64,000 nt of DNA from Anaerolineaceae bacterium (GCA_020634115.1 JACKCH010000015.1:124001-188000), one strand, 5' to 3'. Shown: positions 8,706 through 17,428, numbered from the stretch's first letter. A program made the numbers and translations. Notes: a model not told the origin generated them from the sequence alone.

Positions 8706-9896
8706 CTACGGCGTCACCCACAGCGTCTTGAACTGCGCCCATTCCGTGTCGTCGGTAGTCCAGTCGGCATAAATCGCCACACCCCTGACCGCCGCCGCTG
8801 CGTCTCCCGCTTCCTGTAATCCGGTGCGAATACCCCGAATGGCCGAGCCAATGTTTTCCACCACCGGGTCATGGCCGGGCAGTTCCGCCGGGTAGGTAGG
8901 GATACCGATGAAAATCGTCGTGCCGGTGTCGAGCAGGTTCACCGCTTCTGCGAAAGTTTTCACCTGATAAGCCATCCACAGTTCATAATCGGCGGCAGTG
9001 AAACTGGCGGTGCTCGTCAGGCCGCTGTTGTAGGCCATTACAGCCATCTGGTCAGTGAGCAATGCCACCCGCTGCTTGTATTCCTCATCCCAGACCGTGC
9101 CGGGGACGATCAGCGGCGGCACCGGAATATCCACGCCCAGCGGACTCCAGTCGGGCGGCACGGCCACTGCGATCAGCGCTGCATCCCCCAGATCAGCGCG
9201 GGCCTTCCGCAGCACATCCAGGAAGCCTTCATCGCCGTTCCAGACCGGTTCGACATTCAGGAACACGCCGTCAAACCCGAACTCGTCAATCACGCGCTGG
9301 CTCATATCGGAAACCGCCTGCTGCACCGTGCTTTCGCTCAGGCGTTCCGTACCGTCGCTTTTATTGGAGGCCACGCCCAACCAGCCGAAAAGCTGCGCCT
9401 CCGGGTAGGCCGCTTTGAACTGCTGGACGAAGGTTTTCACCTGGGTTTCGACTTCACTGAAGTTATTGGTTAAATCCCGTCGCCCGGCCCAGGTTTCATC
9501 ATCCTTGAGCCAACTCACCCAGGCGTAGACCGTGCCAATCTGGTTTTCGCGCAGGCGTGCGGCCAATGCCTGGACTCCGGCTTCGTCCGGTTCTTCGTAT
9601 GTCCACTCCGTCCCCAGCCACAGCGCATTCGGTGGCAGCGGCGAGTCGTCATTCTTGAAACGCCCCAATGCCAGAATCACCACCAGAATCACCAGCAGAC
9701 CGCCAATACCGTAAAGAATACGCCGGTCAGTCGGCAGGTGGATTTCCGGCATCTTAAAACCGCCCGCCGGGGCAATTTGCCGGTGTGAACGGCTTGGTGC
9801 TGGGGCAGGGGCTTGCTGGCGCTGTTTACGGCGTTCCTGGCGTTCTCGCGCCCGGCTGCGCCGCGGTTCCGGGGATTCGGGTGGGGTATTGTCCAC
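8706..9896 (-). CDS. Membrane-anchored GH18-like TIM-barrel protein
   Basis: A 396-residue protein. Residues 1-58 are cytoplasmic, basic and Pro/Arg/Gln-rich. One transmembrane helix spans about 60-78, followed by an extracytoplasmic domain with a TIM-barrel strand pattern. The segment FDGVFLNVEP (about 208-217) resembles the DGxDxDxE strand of GH18 enzymes, with Glu216 in the place of the catalytic acid but the internal Asp residues replaced by Phe and Asn. Later strands AVMAYNSG and TTIFIGIPTYP fit GH18 strands. It may bind or cleave a glycan, or be a catalytically reduced homologue. It is the last gene of the apparent TIR-HEAT/microcompartment-vertex operon, 41 bases after the second vertex gene. 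Confidence 0.7.
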   Translation of the reverse strand: MDNTPPESPEPRRSRARERQERRKQRQQAPAPAPSRSHRQIAPAGGFKMPEIHLPTDRRILYGIGGLLVILVVILALGRFKNDDSPLPPNALWLGTEWTYEEPDEAGVQALAARLRENQIGTVYAWVSWLKDDETWAGRRDLTNNFSEVETQVKTFVQQFKAAYPEAQLFGWLGVASNKSDGTERLSESTVQQAVSDMSQRVIDEFGFDGVFLNVEPVWNGDEGFLDVLRKARADLGDAALIAVAVPPDWSPLGVDIPVPPLIVPGTVWDEEYKQRVALLTDQMAVMAYNSGLTSTASFTAADYELWMAYQVKTFAEAVNLLDTGTTIFIGIPTYPAELPGHDPVVENIGSAIRGIRTGLQEAGDAAAAVRGVAIYADWTTDDTEWAQFKTLWVTP

Positions 9897-9937
9897 GGTG
9901 TATTCCTCGTGTATGGGGTCAGTGATTCACTGTTGCG

Positions 9938-10213
9938 CTATGCGTAGCGTTCGATGTCATCCACAATGCCGATAATGACTGCCCGCACCGGGCCAGTCCC
10001 GCGCTTGCGGATGACCTGACGGGCGCTGCTGCCTTCATCCAGCACGACCACCACATCCCCGACACCGGCCTGGACATCATCCAGGCAGATGTCATAGGCG
10101 GTGGCTTCCGTGCCATCCAGGTTCAGGCGGGATACCAGCATGAGCTTATGCTGGTTGTAGAGCGGGTGCTTGATGGTGCTGACAACAGTTCCCTTGACTC
10201 GTCCGATGTACAT
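9938..10213 (-). CDS. EutN/CcmL-family microcompartment vertex protein (BMC-P), second copy
   Basis: A 91-residue protein matching the whole length of EutN/CcmL: MYIGRVKGTVVSTIKHP at the start, KLMLVSRL, DDVQAGVGDVVVVLDEGSSA (with the family's GSSAR turn) and the ending AVIIGIVDDIE. These proteins form pentamers that cap the vertices of bacterial microcompartment shells. It starts 2 bases after the stop of a second, longer BMC-P gene and is followed by the GH18-like gene. No BMC-H or BMC-T shell gene and no cargo enzyme is seen in the window. It could supply vertices to a shell encoded elsewhere or have been recruited for another role. Confidence 0.88.
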   Translation of the reverse strand: MYIGRVKGTVVSTIKHPLYNQHKLMLVSRLNLDGTEATAYDICLDDVQAGVGDVVVVLDEGSSARQVIRKRGTGPVRAVIIGIVDDIERYA

Positions 10214-10215
10214 AC

Positions 10216-10593
10216 TCAGTCCTTCTTGCGCTTGCGCGTCCGTTTCGGTTGGGCCGGGGCGGGTGTGGCGGGCTGCGGGGTGGGGACGAAGACTTTCCAG
10301 GCCACGCTGTCGGCATCGTATAAGGGGCGGTCATCCACATCATCCACAATACCGACCACCGCCGCATCCACCGGAACAAACTCTACCGGCAGCGCGAAAG
10401 CCGCCTCTTTGGATGCCACCACAAACACCAGTTCGCCCTCCCCGGCCTGCCGGGTGGCGTCTACCGCGACATAGGCCTCGCCGCTGGGTTGGCGGTGGAT
10501 GTCCAGCGGCTGCACAATGAGGAATTTCACGCCTTCCAGCCCACGCGCTTTCTGGGTGGCGACCAAGTTACCGATGACCCGCGCAAATTTCAT
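10216..10593 (-). CDS. EutN/CcmL-family microcompartment vertex protein (BMC-P) with basic tail
   Basis: A 125-residue protein. Residues 1-90 match EutN/CcmL: MKFARVIGNLVATQKARGLE, KFLIVQPLD, EAYVAVDATRQAGEGELVFV and PVDAAVVGIVDDV. The GSSAR turn of the second copy is replaced by ASKEAAF. A C-terminal extension ends in a Lys/Arg-rich tail (PKRTRKRKKD), unusual for BMC-P and possibly a nucleic-acid or membrane contact. The ATG directly abuts the TAA of the TIR-HEAT gene, so the two are almost certainly co-transcribed and perhaps translationally coupled. Confidence 0.88.
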   Translation of the reverse strand: MKFARVIGNLVATQKARGLEGVKFLIVQPLDIHRQPSGEAYVAVDATRQAGEGELVFVVASKEAAFALPVEFVPVDAAVVGIVDDVDDRPLYDADSVAWKVFVPTPQPATPAPAQPKRTRKRKKD

Positions 10594-11760
10594 TTATTGT
10601 CTCCCATAGCGATCCCGGCGCTCATCCAGTTGGCTTGTCTTGCCCGCGCCCCAATTTCGCAGCGCCTGGAGCGCATCCGTCGAACCGATCTGGTTGAGCA
10701 TGTTGGCAACTGCCCTGGAAAGTTCCGGGTTTTTGCTGGTAAGGAACTCGCTCAAGCCGCGCACGGCACTATCGCCCATCGCTTCCAATGCCCCGCTAGC
10801 GGCCTGCCGCACCACATCATGTTTATCCAGCAGGGCAGCCGCCAGCCCTGGCACGGCACTCGGTTCGCGCATCCCCCACAGGGCTTCCGCCGCGCTGCGC
10901 CGGACTTTCCAATCGCCATCCTGTAGGGCGTTGAGCAACTGCGGGACAGCCGGTGTGCCGATCTTCCCTAGCGCCCCGGCAGCCAGCCAGCGGCAGTCAC
11001 CATCCGCATCATGATTCAGCGTGTTCATCAGCGCGGGGACAGCGGCAGCATCACCGATTTCGCCTAGCGCTTTGATCGCCGCACTGCGAATCCGCACATC
11101 ATCATCGGTGATGGCGTCCAGCAGCCCCGGCACGGCGGCGGCATCCTGATGGTTGGCCTGTCGGGTGAGGACGAAGGCGGCGTCAATCCGCACATCGCGC
11201 ACGGGATGGCGCACCGCCCCGACCAGCGCCATATAGGCCGCCGGGTGATCCATCTGCGCCAGGCTCTTGAGGGCGGCGCGGCGTTCCTCGGCGTTGTGAC
11301 TGTCGAGCGCGTCTACCGCTTTCTTCACGGCAGGCGGCGCGTCGCGGGCGACGGCCACCGACGACGGCTGGTATTCGCCCTGCACTTCATACAGGCGGTG
11401 GAACAGCTTATCCCAGGGGGACTTGGCCCGATCCGTGAAATCGAGGTATTGCATCATGTCGAGCTGGGGATGCACATGGCATTCGCGCAGCATGACCGGG
11501 ATGATTTTCACGCCTGCGCCCAGGGCAAACGCCCATTCATAGGTGACGAATTCTGACGACTTGGTTTCCGGCGTCATGACCAGTATCAGGGCGAAGGCAT
11601 CGCGGATGGCGAAGTTGATGGCTTCGCGCCAGTTTTCGCCCGCGCGAATCTGTTCGGCGTCAATCCACACCTTAAATCCGGCGTTCTGAATCTGCCGGAT
11701 CAGGATGTTGGCAAATTCAACATCTTCATGTTTATAGGAAATAAAAACGTGTTCGCCCAT
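10594..11760 (-). CDS. TIR domain-HEAT repeat protein
   Basis: A 388-residue protein from ATG 11760, chosen because AGGAG lies upstream at good spacing and the TIR strand A (HVFISYKHED) starts at once; a longer frame to 11808 has no ribosome binding site. Residues 4-125 are a TIR domain with Glu75 (FVTYEWAFAL) at the position of the catalytic Glu of NAD-cleaving TIRs. Residues about 140-370 are PBS-lyase-type HEAT repeats (VPGLLDAITDDDVRIRSAAI, VPALMNTL, VPQLLNAL, VRQAASGALEAMG). HEAT arrays usually bind proteins or nucleic acids. It is first in an operon with two BMC-P genes and a GH18-like gene, and head-to-head with TIR-TM-FGE. Inference: a sensor-effector with HEAT repeats for recognition. 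Confidence 0.9.
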   Translation of the reverse strand: MGEHVFISYKHEDVEFANILIRQIQNAGFKVWIDAEQIRAGENWREAINFAIRDAFALILVMTPETKSSEFVTYEWAFALGAGVKIIPVMLRECHVHPQLDMMQYLDFTDRAKSPWDKLFHRLYEVQGEYQPSSVAVARDAPPAVKKAVDALDSHNAEERRAALKSLAQMDHPAAYMALVGAVRHPVRDVRIDAAFVLTRQANHQDAAAVPGLLDAITDDDVRIRSAAIKALGEIGDAAAVPALMNTLNHDADGDCRWLAAGALGKIGTPAVPQLLNALQDGDWKVRRSAAEALWGMREPSAVPGLAAALLDKHDVVRQAASGALEAMGDSAVRGLSEFLTSKNPELSRAVANMLNQIGSTDALQALRNWGAGKTSQLDERRDRYGRQ

Positions 11761-11873
11761 CCGTTCAACTCCTGACGCCGCGTTCGGTTTCCCTCTATTG
11801 TACTGCAAAAACGCAAAGGGTCTAAGGATGGGTAGATCATGCCAGGGGGACAGGCTGTAGCGACACGAATCAT

Positions 11874-11902
11874 TTGCACTAACGAATACCGAACGGCATA
11901 AT
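11874..11902 (+). promoter_or_regulatory. Sigma-70-type promoter for TIR-TM-FGE gene
   Basis: TTGCAC (11874-11879) and CATAAT (11897-11902) are separated by 17 bases, about 40 bases upstream of the ATG at 11941. It lies in the 180-base divergent spacer between two TIR genes. Confidence 0.5.
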
Positions 11903-11940
11903 AGAAAGGGTTACTTACACAGTGGGCAAGAAGCGGTGTT

Positions 11941-13410
11941 ATGACACACATTTTTATCTCATACAGTCACGAAGATCAGGATTATGTCACTCAACTGGCA
12001 AATGATCTCTGTCAACATGGGTTCGATGTATGGATGGATGGTCGCATCAACTATGGGAATCGTTGGTGGCGAACAATCGAAGATGCCCTAAAGAGTTGTG
12101 CGGCTTTTGTAATCGTTATGTCGCCCAACTCAGAAAAATCTGAATGGGTAGAGCGTGAAATCCTGCTAGCAAAACGTGAAGAAAAACCTATCCTTCCCCT
12201 GCTCTTGGAAGGAAAAGAGTTTGCTTTACTTATCACGACTCAGTATGTAAACGTGATCGGTAATAAGTTGCCGGATGACGATTTCTATGAGCAGTTAAAG
12301 CAAGTTATTACCCCTGCACCAGAATCAGGCACTTTGATTACCCCCTCACAAAAGCCCTGGTGGAGCGAACCGAAATATTTTGTACCTATCCTGGTAGCGG
12401 TTATCGCTGGAATCTTCGGATTGTGGCAGGGCGTTTTTGCCAACAACGGCGGGAACACGCCAACCCCACCTACAATCGCCATCGCCGAGGGTCACACAGC
12501 GACACTTAGCAGTTTCCAGCAACTTCAAACAGCAGAAGCGCAAGCAACACAAACAGCAGAGGCAAAAGATGCGTTCATTTTAACTCAAACAGGGCTGGCT
12601 TTGCTAAATACCCTTGCTACTGCAACCGCAGAGTATATTGCTCCAACCGAAACCGCCGCTCACGCGACACTCGTAGCATTATCGTTTACACCTACGCCTA
12701 CACCATCTCTCACACCGACGGCTACGCCGGTTATAAGTAACGTAGATTGGACGCCTTATGAACGCGAGTTTGACAGCGTGACAATGGTTTTAGTTCCGGT
12801 AGGCTGTTTTATGATGGGGAGCAATGACGGTGACAGGGATGAGCAACCGGTAGAGGAGCAGTGCTTTGATAAACCATTCTGGATAGATAAATATGAAGTG
12901 ACCAATGCACAGTATGGCTCTGTAGGTTGTGCAGAAACCTCAGTCGCATCAAACAAACCACGCAATTGTGTCAATTGGTTTGAAGCACGGAATTTCTGTG
13001 AGACACGAGAGGCACGATTGCCAACCGAAGCCGAATGGGAATATGCCGCACGGGGGCCGGATGATTTAGTCTATCCTTGGGGAAGTGAGTGGGACTTGAA
13101 CAAAGCAATACAAAATCGCAGCGTGGAAACAGGAACTTCAATCGTTGGTCTGCGCCCTGGGGGTAAATCTTGGGTTGGTGCGCTGGATATGATTGGAAAT
13201 GTTTGGGAATGGGTAAGTTCGCCTTACACTATCTACCCTTATAGCGCTAGTTTGGAGAACAACGCTGATTCTATCAGTCTCCATGTGCTGCGTGGTGGCT
13301 CGTTTATCAACACTTCAAGTCGATTACGTGCCTCTAGTCGTGTTGGTATTGACCCCAATAGCGCCAGTATGGAGATTGGCTTCCGCTGCGCCCGTGATTT
13401 TGAGGGATAG
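11941..13410 (+). CDS. TIR domain-transmembrane-FGE-fold (sulfatase-modifying-like) protein
   Basis: A 489-residue protein. Residues 1-125 form a TIR domain (HIFISYSHEDQDYV, Glu73 in EWVEREILLAK at the catalytic position). A transmembrane helix spans about 146-166. An Ala/Thr/Pro linker (about 170-265) follows, then an FGE-sulfatase domain at about 275-489 (VPVGCFMMGS, FWIDKYEVTNAQY, RLPTEAEWEYAARG, GNVWEWV, LRGGSF, IGFRCAR). The cysteine pair used by true formylglycine-generating enzymes in the RGGSF region is absent, so this is probably a binding domain with the FGE/C-type-lectin-like fold, placed outside the membrane with the TIR inside. It converges with the nucleotidyltransferase gene 9 bases downstream. 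Its GC is lower than that of its neighbours. Confidence 0.9.
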   Translation: MTHIFISYSHEDQDYVTQLANDLCQHGFDVWMDGRINYGNRWWRTIEDALKSCAAFVIVMSPNSEKSEWVEREILLAKREEKPILPLLLEGKEFALLITTQYVNVIGNKLPDDDFYEQLKQVITPAPESGTLITPSQKPWWSEPKYFVPILVAVIAGIFGLWQGVFANNGGNTPTPPTIAIAEGHTATLSSFQQLQTAEAQATQTAEAKDAFILTQTGLALLNTLATATAEYIAPTETAAHATLVALSFTPTPTPSLTPTATPVISNVDWTPYEREFDSVTMVLVPVGCFMMGSNDGDRDEQPVEEQCFDKPFWIDKYEVTNAQYGSVGCAETSVASNKPRNCVNWFEARNFCETREARLPTEAEWEYAARGPDDLVYPWGSEWDLNKAIQNRSVETGTSIVGLRPGGKSWVGALDMIGNVWEWVSSPYTIYPYSASLENNADSISLHVLRGGSFINTSSRLRASSRVGIDPNSASMEIGFRCARDFEG

Positions 13411-13418
13411 GCGAGGTT

Positions 13419-13892
13419 TCACGGCAGCGCCTTGATTTTGGCGATGAGCGCCGACGTGCTGTGTTCCGGCAGGAAGTCAATCAGCCGCACCTGCCCGCCG
13501 TAAGCCTCGACAGTCGAGCGTTCTGGCAGCGGCTTATGGCGGTAGTCGCCACCTTTGGCGTAAATATCCGGTTGGAGCGTTTGCAGCAGCGCATCAGCGG
13601 TTTCCGCCTCGAAAATGATGACCCCGCTCACCGGCAGCAGCGCCGCCAGCAACCGTGCCCGTTCCACCGCCGGGATGAGCGGCCTGCCCGCCCCTTTCAG
13701 CCGCGTCGTGCTGGCATCCCCGTTCAACCCGATAAACAGCGCGTCGCCTAACGCCCGCGCTTTTTCCAGGTAATCCAGGTGGCCGACGTGCAGCAGATCA
13801 AAATGCCCATTGGTAAAAACCAGGGTTTGCCCGGCCTCGCGCAAGGCCGTTCGTGCGCGTACCGCCTCGGCAAGTGTGAGAATTTGCCCCAT
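13419..13892 (-). CDS. rfaE2: RfaE2-type D-glycero-D-manno-heptose 1-phosphate adenylyltransferase-like
   Basis: A 157-residue cytidylyltransferase-fold protein. The N-terminal segment VFTNGHFDLLHVGHLDYLEK contains the HxGH nucleotide-binding motif, and NGDASTTRLKG, RARLLAALLPV and DIYAKGGDY match the nucleotidyltransferase domain of HldE/RfaE. This stand-alone domain normally makes ADP-heptose. No kinase or other heptose gene is adjacent, so the sugar substrate is uncertain. The length is normal for a separate RfaE2. Confidence 0.85.
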   Translation of the reverse strand: MGQILTLAEAVRARTALREAGQTLVFTNGHFDLLHVGHLDYLEKARALGDALFIGLNGDASTTRLKGAGRPLIPAVERARLLAALLPVSGVIIFEAETADALLQTLQPDIYAKGGDYRHKPLPERSTVEAYGGQVRLIDFLPEHSTSALIAKIKALP

Positions 13893-14111
13893 TGTTGCCT
13901 CATCTGTAACGAAAATTCACAAAATATAAACTCTGGTAAGGTTGAAGTCCGTTTGGGATTCTACTAGACTGTTAGTATATGGCAAGTTTACCCTGCTTTG
14001 ATAACGGTTGTACATTTGAGTGTGCCGATTCAGAAAAACGCGCTCATAACCGTCGGGTCGTGAATTTACACCAAAGTGTTACTGTTCTGGTCAATTGGAG
14101 AGCTAAATCCT

Positions 14112-14876
14112 ATGCCAAAAACAATCGTGGTGCTGCCCACGTACAACGAAATCACCAATCTGCCACTGATTACCAAAGCCATCTTTGAATTGGATGTCGA
14201 AAATCTGCACATCCTGGTTGTAGACGACAATTCCCCCGACGGCACCGGCAAGCTGGCGGACGAACTGAGCGCCAACACCTATCCGGGGAAGTTGTTTGTC
14301 CTGCACCGCACCGAGAAGGCAGGGCTGGGGCCGGCCTATATCGCCGGGTTCAGGAAGGCGATGGAGATGGGCGCGGATTATATCATCCAGATGGATGCCG
14401 ACTTCTCCCACCAACCGAAATATATCCCGGAACTCATCAAAGCCATTGAGAACAGCGATATGGTGCTGGGGTCACGGTTTGCCAAAGGTGGCAGCGTGGA
14501 CGAAACCTGGGGAATCCATCGTAAGCTGCTCAGTTGGTTCGCCAACCGGATTTACACCCCGCTCATCCTGGGGATTCCGGTGTATGATGCGACCGGCGGA
14601 TACCGTATCTGGCGGCGCAATACGCTGGTGGGTATGGATTTAGACCGGATTCGCTCGAACGGCTACGTTTTCCAGGTGGAAATGGCCTACGTCGCCCACC
14701 GGCTGGGCTTCCGCGTCCGGGAAATCCCGATTTACTTCCCGGATCGCCAACATGACGAGTCGAAAATGGATTTCTCAATCACGATTGAAGCCGCGCTGCG
14801 GGTCTGGCAGGTCATGATGCGTCATCGCCGCCTGAATGCCCACATGCGGGCAACTGAGGCGGAGGCACACCCATAG
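14112..14876 (+). CDS. Polyprenol monophosphomannose synthase (DPM1-like GT2)
   Basis: A 254-residue GT2 glycosyltransferase from ATG 14112, preceded by GGAGAG. Motifs are VVLPTYNEITNL, VVDDNSPDGTG (nucleotide-binding Asp pair), IIQMDADFSHQP (metal-binding DxD), VLGSRF, and FVFQVEM-like and RQHDESKM segments near the end, all typical of dolichyl/polyprenyl-phosphate mannose synthases. There is no C-terminal membrane domain, like short actinobacterial and archaeal Ppm1/DPM1 forms. It would transfer mannose from GDP-mannose to polyprenyl phosphate at the cytoplasmic face. Confidence 0.9.
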   Translation: MPKTIVVLPTYNEITNLPLITKAIFELDVENLHILVVDDNSPDGTGKLADELSANTYPGKLFVLHRTEKAGLGPAYIAGFRKAMEMGADYIIQMDADFSHQPKYIPELIKAIENSDMVLGSRFAKGGSVDETWGIHRKLLSWFANRIYTPLILGIPVYDATGGYRIWRRNTLVGMDLDRIRSNGYVFQVEMAYVAHRLGFRVREIPIYFPDRQHDESKMDFSITIEAALRVWQVMMRHRRLNAHMRATEAEAHP

Positions 14877-14986
14877 TCTTACCTCCACGCATCACACGCC
14901 GGGCGCGCTGATTCACCCACCAGCGCGCTTGAAAATGTGTTATGCTATGCTTGTCTTATCTATGCTACTGGTCAGGCAAAAACATC

Positions 14987-15631
14987 ATGATGCCCAATCG
15001 AATCGAACGGACACGCATTAGCCAACTTACATCCAACTACAGCCCGGACGAGCCTCCACGCCTACCGTTGGATTTCGGGGATTATCTGTCGCTGCTATGG
15101 CGACTCGATCAATACGCGGAATCCCCGGTCAAAGTGAAGTATTACCGGCGCTGCGCTCAAGCGCTGGCAGCCGGATTGGGTGTTCAAGGGTCTCAGGTGG
15201 TCAAGCTGATGGAACTCACCCCACCCGGCCAGCTTTACGAGCAGCTTGCCAACGTGCCGTACCGCAGCGCGAACCGGCTGGTGGATGCCAGTGACCGCAA
15301 GGCCGCGATTAAGCAGATGGTCGAACTTCGGCTCGATATTCTGCGGGTGGGAACCTACCACGACCAGTGGCCGGTGAGTTGGCCGGGCAGCGGGATTATG
15401 GATAACGACCTGCGCGAACGGGTTTTCGCAGTGCTGTTCACGGCGCTGCAAGGCCAGTATGAGAACTTTGGCCGCCTGCTGCTGGTGATCGACATCGTGT
15501 TGAGCGAACTGCTGTTAGGCACACGGGACATGGCCGAAGTCAGCGTGGCCGACCTCGTGAAAATCCACGGCTACCCCAATTTCAACGACACCAAGGTGCG
15601 AACCCTGTATTACAGCGAAACGAAGACGTAA
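14987..15631 (+). CDS. Conserved-looking protein of unknown function
   Basis: About 214 residues from ATG 14987 (a second ATG follows directly at 14990). No signal peptide, membrane segment or known motif is seen. The protein is mixed helical, with a C-terminal hydrophobic stretch LLLVIDIVLSELLLG near the end. The reading frame has the codon bias of neighbouring genes and long overlapping frames do not. It stands 110 bases after the mannosyltransferase gene. Confidence 0.6.
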   Translation: MMPNRIERTRISQLTSNYSPDEPPRLPLDFGDYLSLLWRLDQYAESPVKVKYYRRCAQALAAGLGVQGSQVVKLMELTPPGQLYEQLANVPYRSANRLVDASDRKAAIKQMVELRLDILRVGTYHDQWPVSWPGSGIMDNDLRERVFAVLFTALQGQYENFGRLLLVIDIVLSELLLGTRDMAEVSVADLVKIHGYPNFNDTKVRTLYYSETKT

Positions 15632-15730
15632 CCGGGAAGCGCCCACCACCTTACGAATTCACCTCCATCTTAAAGGCGGTAGGCTCTGCGGCTTATAATC
15701 GTGCTGTAGCAACCTCGGATAGGAGCAATC

Positions 15731-16345
15731 ATGATTAACGCCGAATTCCTGCTGACCTCGCTCGTTGTCGTGCTTGTCCCAGGGACAGGGGTGATCTACA
15801 CCATCACAACCGGCCTCACGCTGAAGTGGCGCGCCAGTCTGGCCGCCGCGTTAGGATGCACGCTGGGCATCGTCCCGCATATTACGGCGAGCATACTAGG
15901 GCTATCGGCCATTCTGAATATGAGCGCCCAAGTTTTCTCCGTGTTGAAGCTGGTTGGGGCGGCCTATTTGCTCTATCTGGCGTGGAATATGTGGCGGGAA
16001 GCGGGAACGCTGGACATCAATCAGAAGACCACCGAAACCAGCGTGAAACAAATCATCCGGCGTGCCATAACGATCAATTTACTCAACCCTAAATTGACCA
16101 TTTTCTTCTTCGCCTTTTTGCCGCTGTTTACCACAAAAGATTCGTCTTCTCATACTGCCGAACTGGTCTTATTGAGTGCCGTATTTATGGGCATGACGCT
16201 GATTGTCTTTGCCGGTTATGGCATCCTGGCGAGCGCCGTTCGGACGTACCTGATGCGGTCATCCGGGGTTGTGAAACGGCTTCAACAAGCATTCGCCGTA
16301 ATCCTTGCCGGCTTTGCGGTTGAGTTGGCCTTGAGTGAAAAATGA
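15731..16345 (+). CDS. LysE/RhtB-family amino-acid exporter
   Basis: A 204-residue membrane protein with the family's N-terminal signature: LLTSLVVVLVPGTGVIYTIT, then GCTLGIVPHITASILGLS, AAYLLYLAWNMWR and NLLNPKLTIFFFAFLPLF. Six helices are expected. Such carriers export small amino acids or homoserine lactones by proton exchange. AGGAG lies 6 bases before the ATG. It converges with the epimerase gene 13 bases away. The substrate cannot be told from sequence. Confidence 0.9.
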   Translation: MINAEFLLTSLVVVLVPGTGVIYTITTGLTLKWRASLAAALGCTLGIVPHITASILGLSAILNMSAQVFSVLKLVGAAYLLYLAWNMWREAGTLDINQKTTETSVKQIIRRAITINLLNPKLTIFFFAFLPLFTTKDSSSHTAELVLLSAVFMGMTLIVFAGYGILASAVRTYLMRSSGVVKRLQQAFAVILAGFAVELALSEK

Positions 16346-16358
16346 ACGCGGCAGAGAC

Positions 16359-17315
16359 TTACCCCCCGCCGTGCGCCGTCCACCATGCCTGTGACCATGC
16401 CACCGACTTAGCGATGCCTTCCGGCAGCGGAGTCTGTGGGTTGTAGTCCAGCAGGGCGCGGGCTTTGCCGGTGTTGGCGACATAGTGCGTCACTTCGCCC
16501 ACCCGTGCCGGTTCTACCGTCATGTCCACCGGCTTACCGAGCGCCTCCCCGATATACTCTGCCATCTGGATCAGTGAACTTCCCTGCCCGTAAGCCAGGT
16601 TAATGGTATGGTTGGCCGCCTGCCCGCTGACCAGCCGCTCAATCCCCTTCATCACTCCGTCAATACAGTCATCCACATACGTAAAGTCCAGCATTTTGTC
16701 CTGCCCATAGACCGTAATCGGTTCGCCCCGGTTGATCTTGCGGATAAACAAGGGAATGACGCGCTCCATCCGTTCGATGTCGTTGTCGAAGCGGCCATAC
16801 ACGTTGCTGAAGCGGAACACCAGGTACGGCAGGTTATAGCACTGGGCATAGGAGTAGATCAGCGCCTCGCCGGAGATTTTGCTGGCGGAATAGGGACTCT
16901 CGGTGAAGGCGAAATCGGCGTGGGACTCCTCGGTGATATAGCGGTGAATGTCGCCGTAGACTTCGCGCGAACTGCTGAACACCACCGGCAGCTTGTTCTG
17001 GCGGCAGAATTCCAGCACGTTAAACGTCATGATGATGTTCTTGAGGGCGCGATCCGGCTGTTCGACCAGTTCATGCACTTTGGCATGGGCGGCGAAATGC
17101 ACCACCACATCCAGGTTATCCGGGTAGGTGACGTAGCCAATCCCGCCCGCGTAATGACTGTAGGGGGCGCTCAAGTCCTGGAGCAGCGTTTCGATTTTAT
17201 CCGTCCAGGTGTTGGGACGGATGTCTATGCCAAATACGGTGTGTCCGGCGTCTTGCAGGCGCAGCGCCAGGTTTGTGCCAATCTGTCCACTGGAGCCGGT
17301 AATGAGTACGCGCAT
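16359..17315 (-). CDS. NAD-dependent epimerase/dehydratase (extended SDR)
   Basis: A 318-residue protein from ATG 17315, where AAGGAGG lies 8 bases upstream; the longer frame to 17348 lacks this. The Rossmann motif is VLITGSSGQIGTNLA. The catalytic part has SSSREVYG and the Tyr-x-x-x-Lys pair in YSASKISGE, and nucleotide-sugar binding is suggested by FRFSNVYG, TVYGQDKMLDFTYVDD and the C-terminal segment. This fits UDP-glucose 4-epimerase-like enzymes acting on nucleotide sugars. The exact sugar is unknown; nearby genes for mannosyl transfer and RfaE2 suggest surface glycan synthesis. Confidence 0.88.
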   Translation of the reverse strand: MRVLITGSSGQIGTNLALRLQDAGHTVFGIDIRPNTWTDKIETLLQDLSAPYSHYAGGIGYVTYPDNLDVVVHFAAHAKVHELVEQPDRALKNIIMTFNVLEFCRQNKLPVVFSSSREVYGDIHRYITEESHADFAFTESPYSASKISGEALIYSYAQCYNLPYLVFRFSNVYGRFDNDIERMERVIPLFIRKINRGEPITVYGQDKMLDFTYVDDCIDGVMKGIERLVSGQAANHTINLAYGQGSSLIQMAEYIGEALGKPVDMTVEPARVGEVTHYVANTGKARALLDYNPQTPLPEGIAKSVAWSQAWWTAHGGG

Positions 17316-17428
17316 GAGTGCCTCCTTGTCAGGCCGCTTCGTCACCAAAACAGGCTCGATTGTAACGGCAGGCGCGGCGCGTGGCTACTGCCGGTTGCCC
17401 GGCGCTTGCGCTACGGTGGGAAGTGAAG

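Noticed and set aside
9938..10593. A complete bacterial microcompartment locus
   Set aside because: Only vertex-type genes are present; no hexameric or trimeric shell protein, aldehyde dehydrogenase or signature enzyme is seen.
11941..13410. Active formylglycine-generating enzyme for sulfatase maturation
   Set aside because: The copper-binding cysteines are missing and no sulfatase gene is nearby.
13979..14188. Short open frame before the mannosyltransferase gene
   Set aside because: It overlaps the start of the real gene in another frame and has no recognisable product or ribosome binding site.
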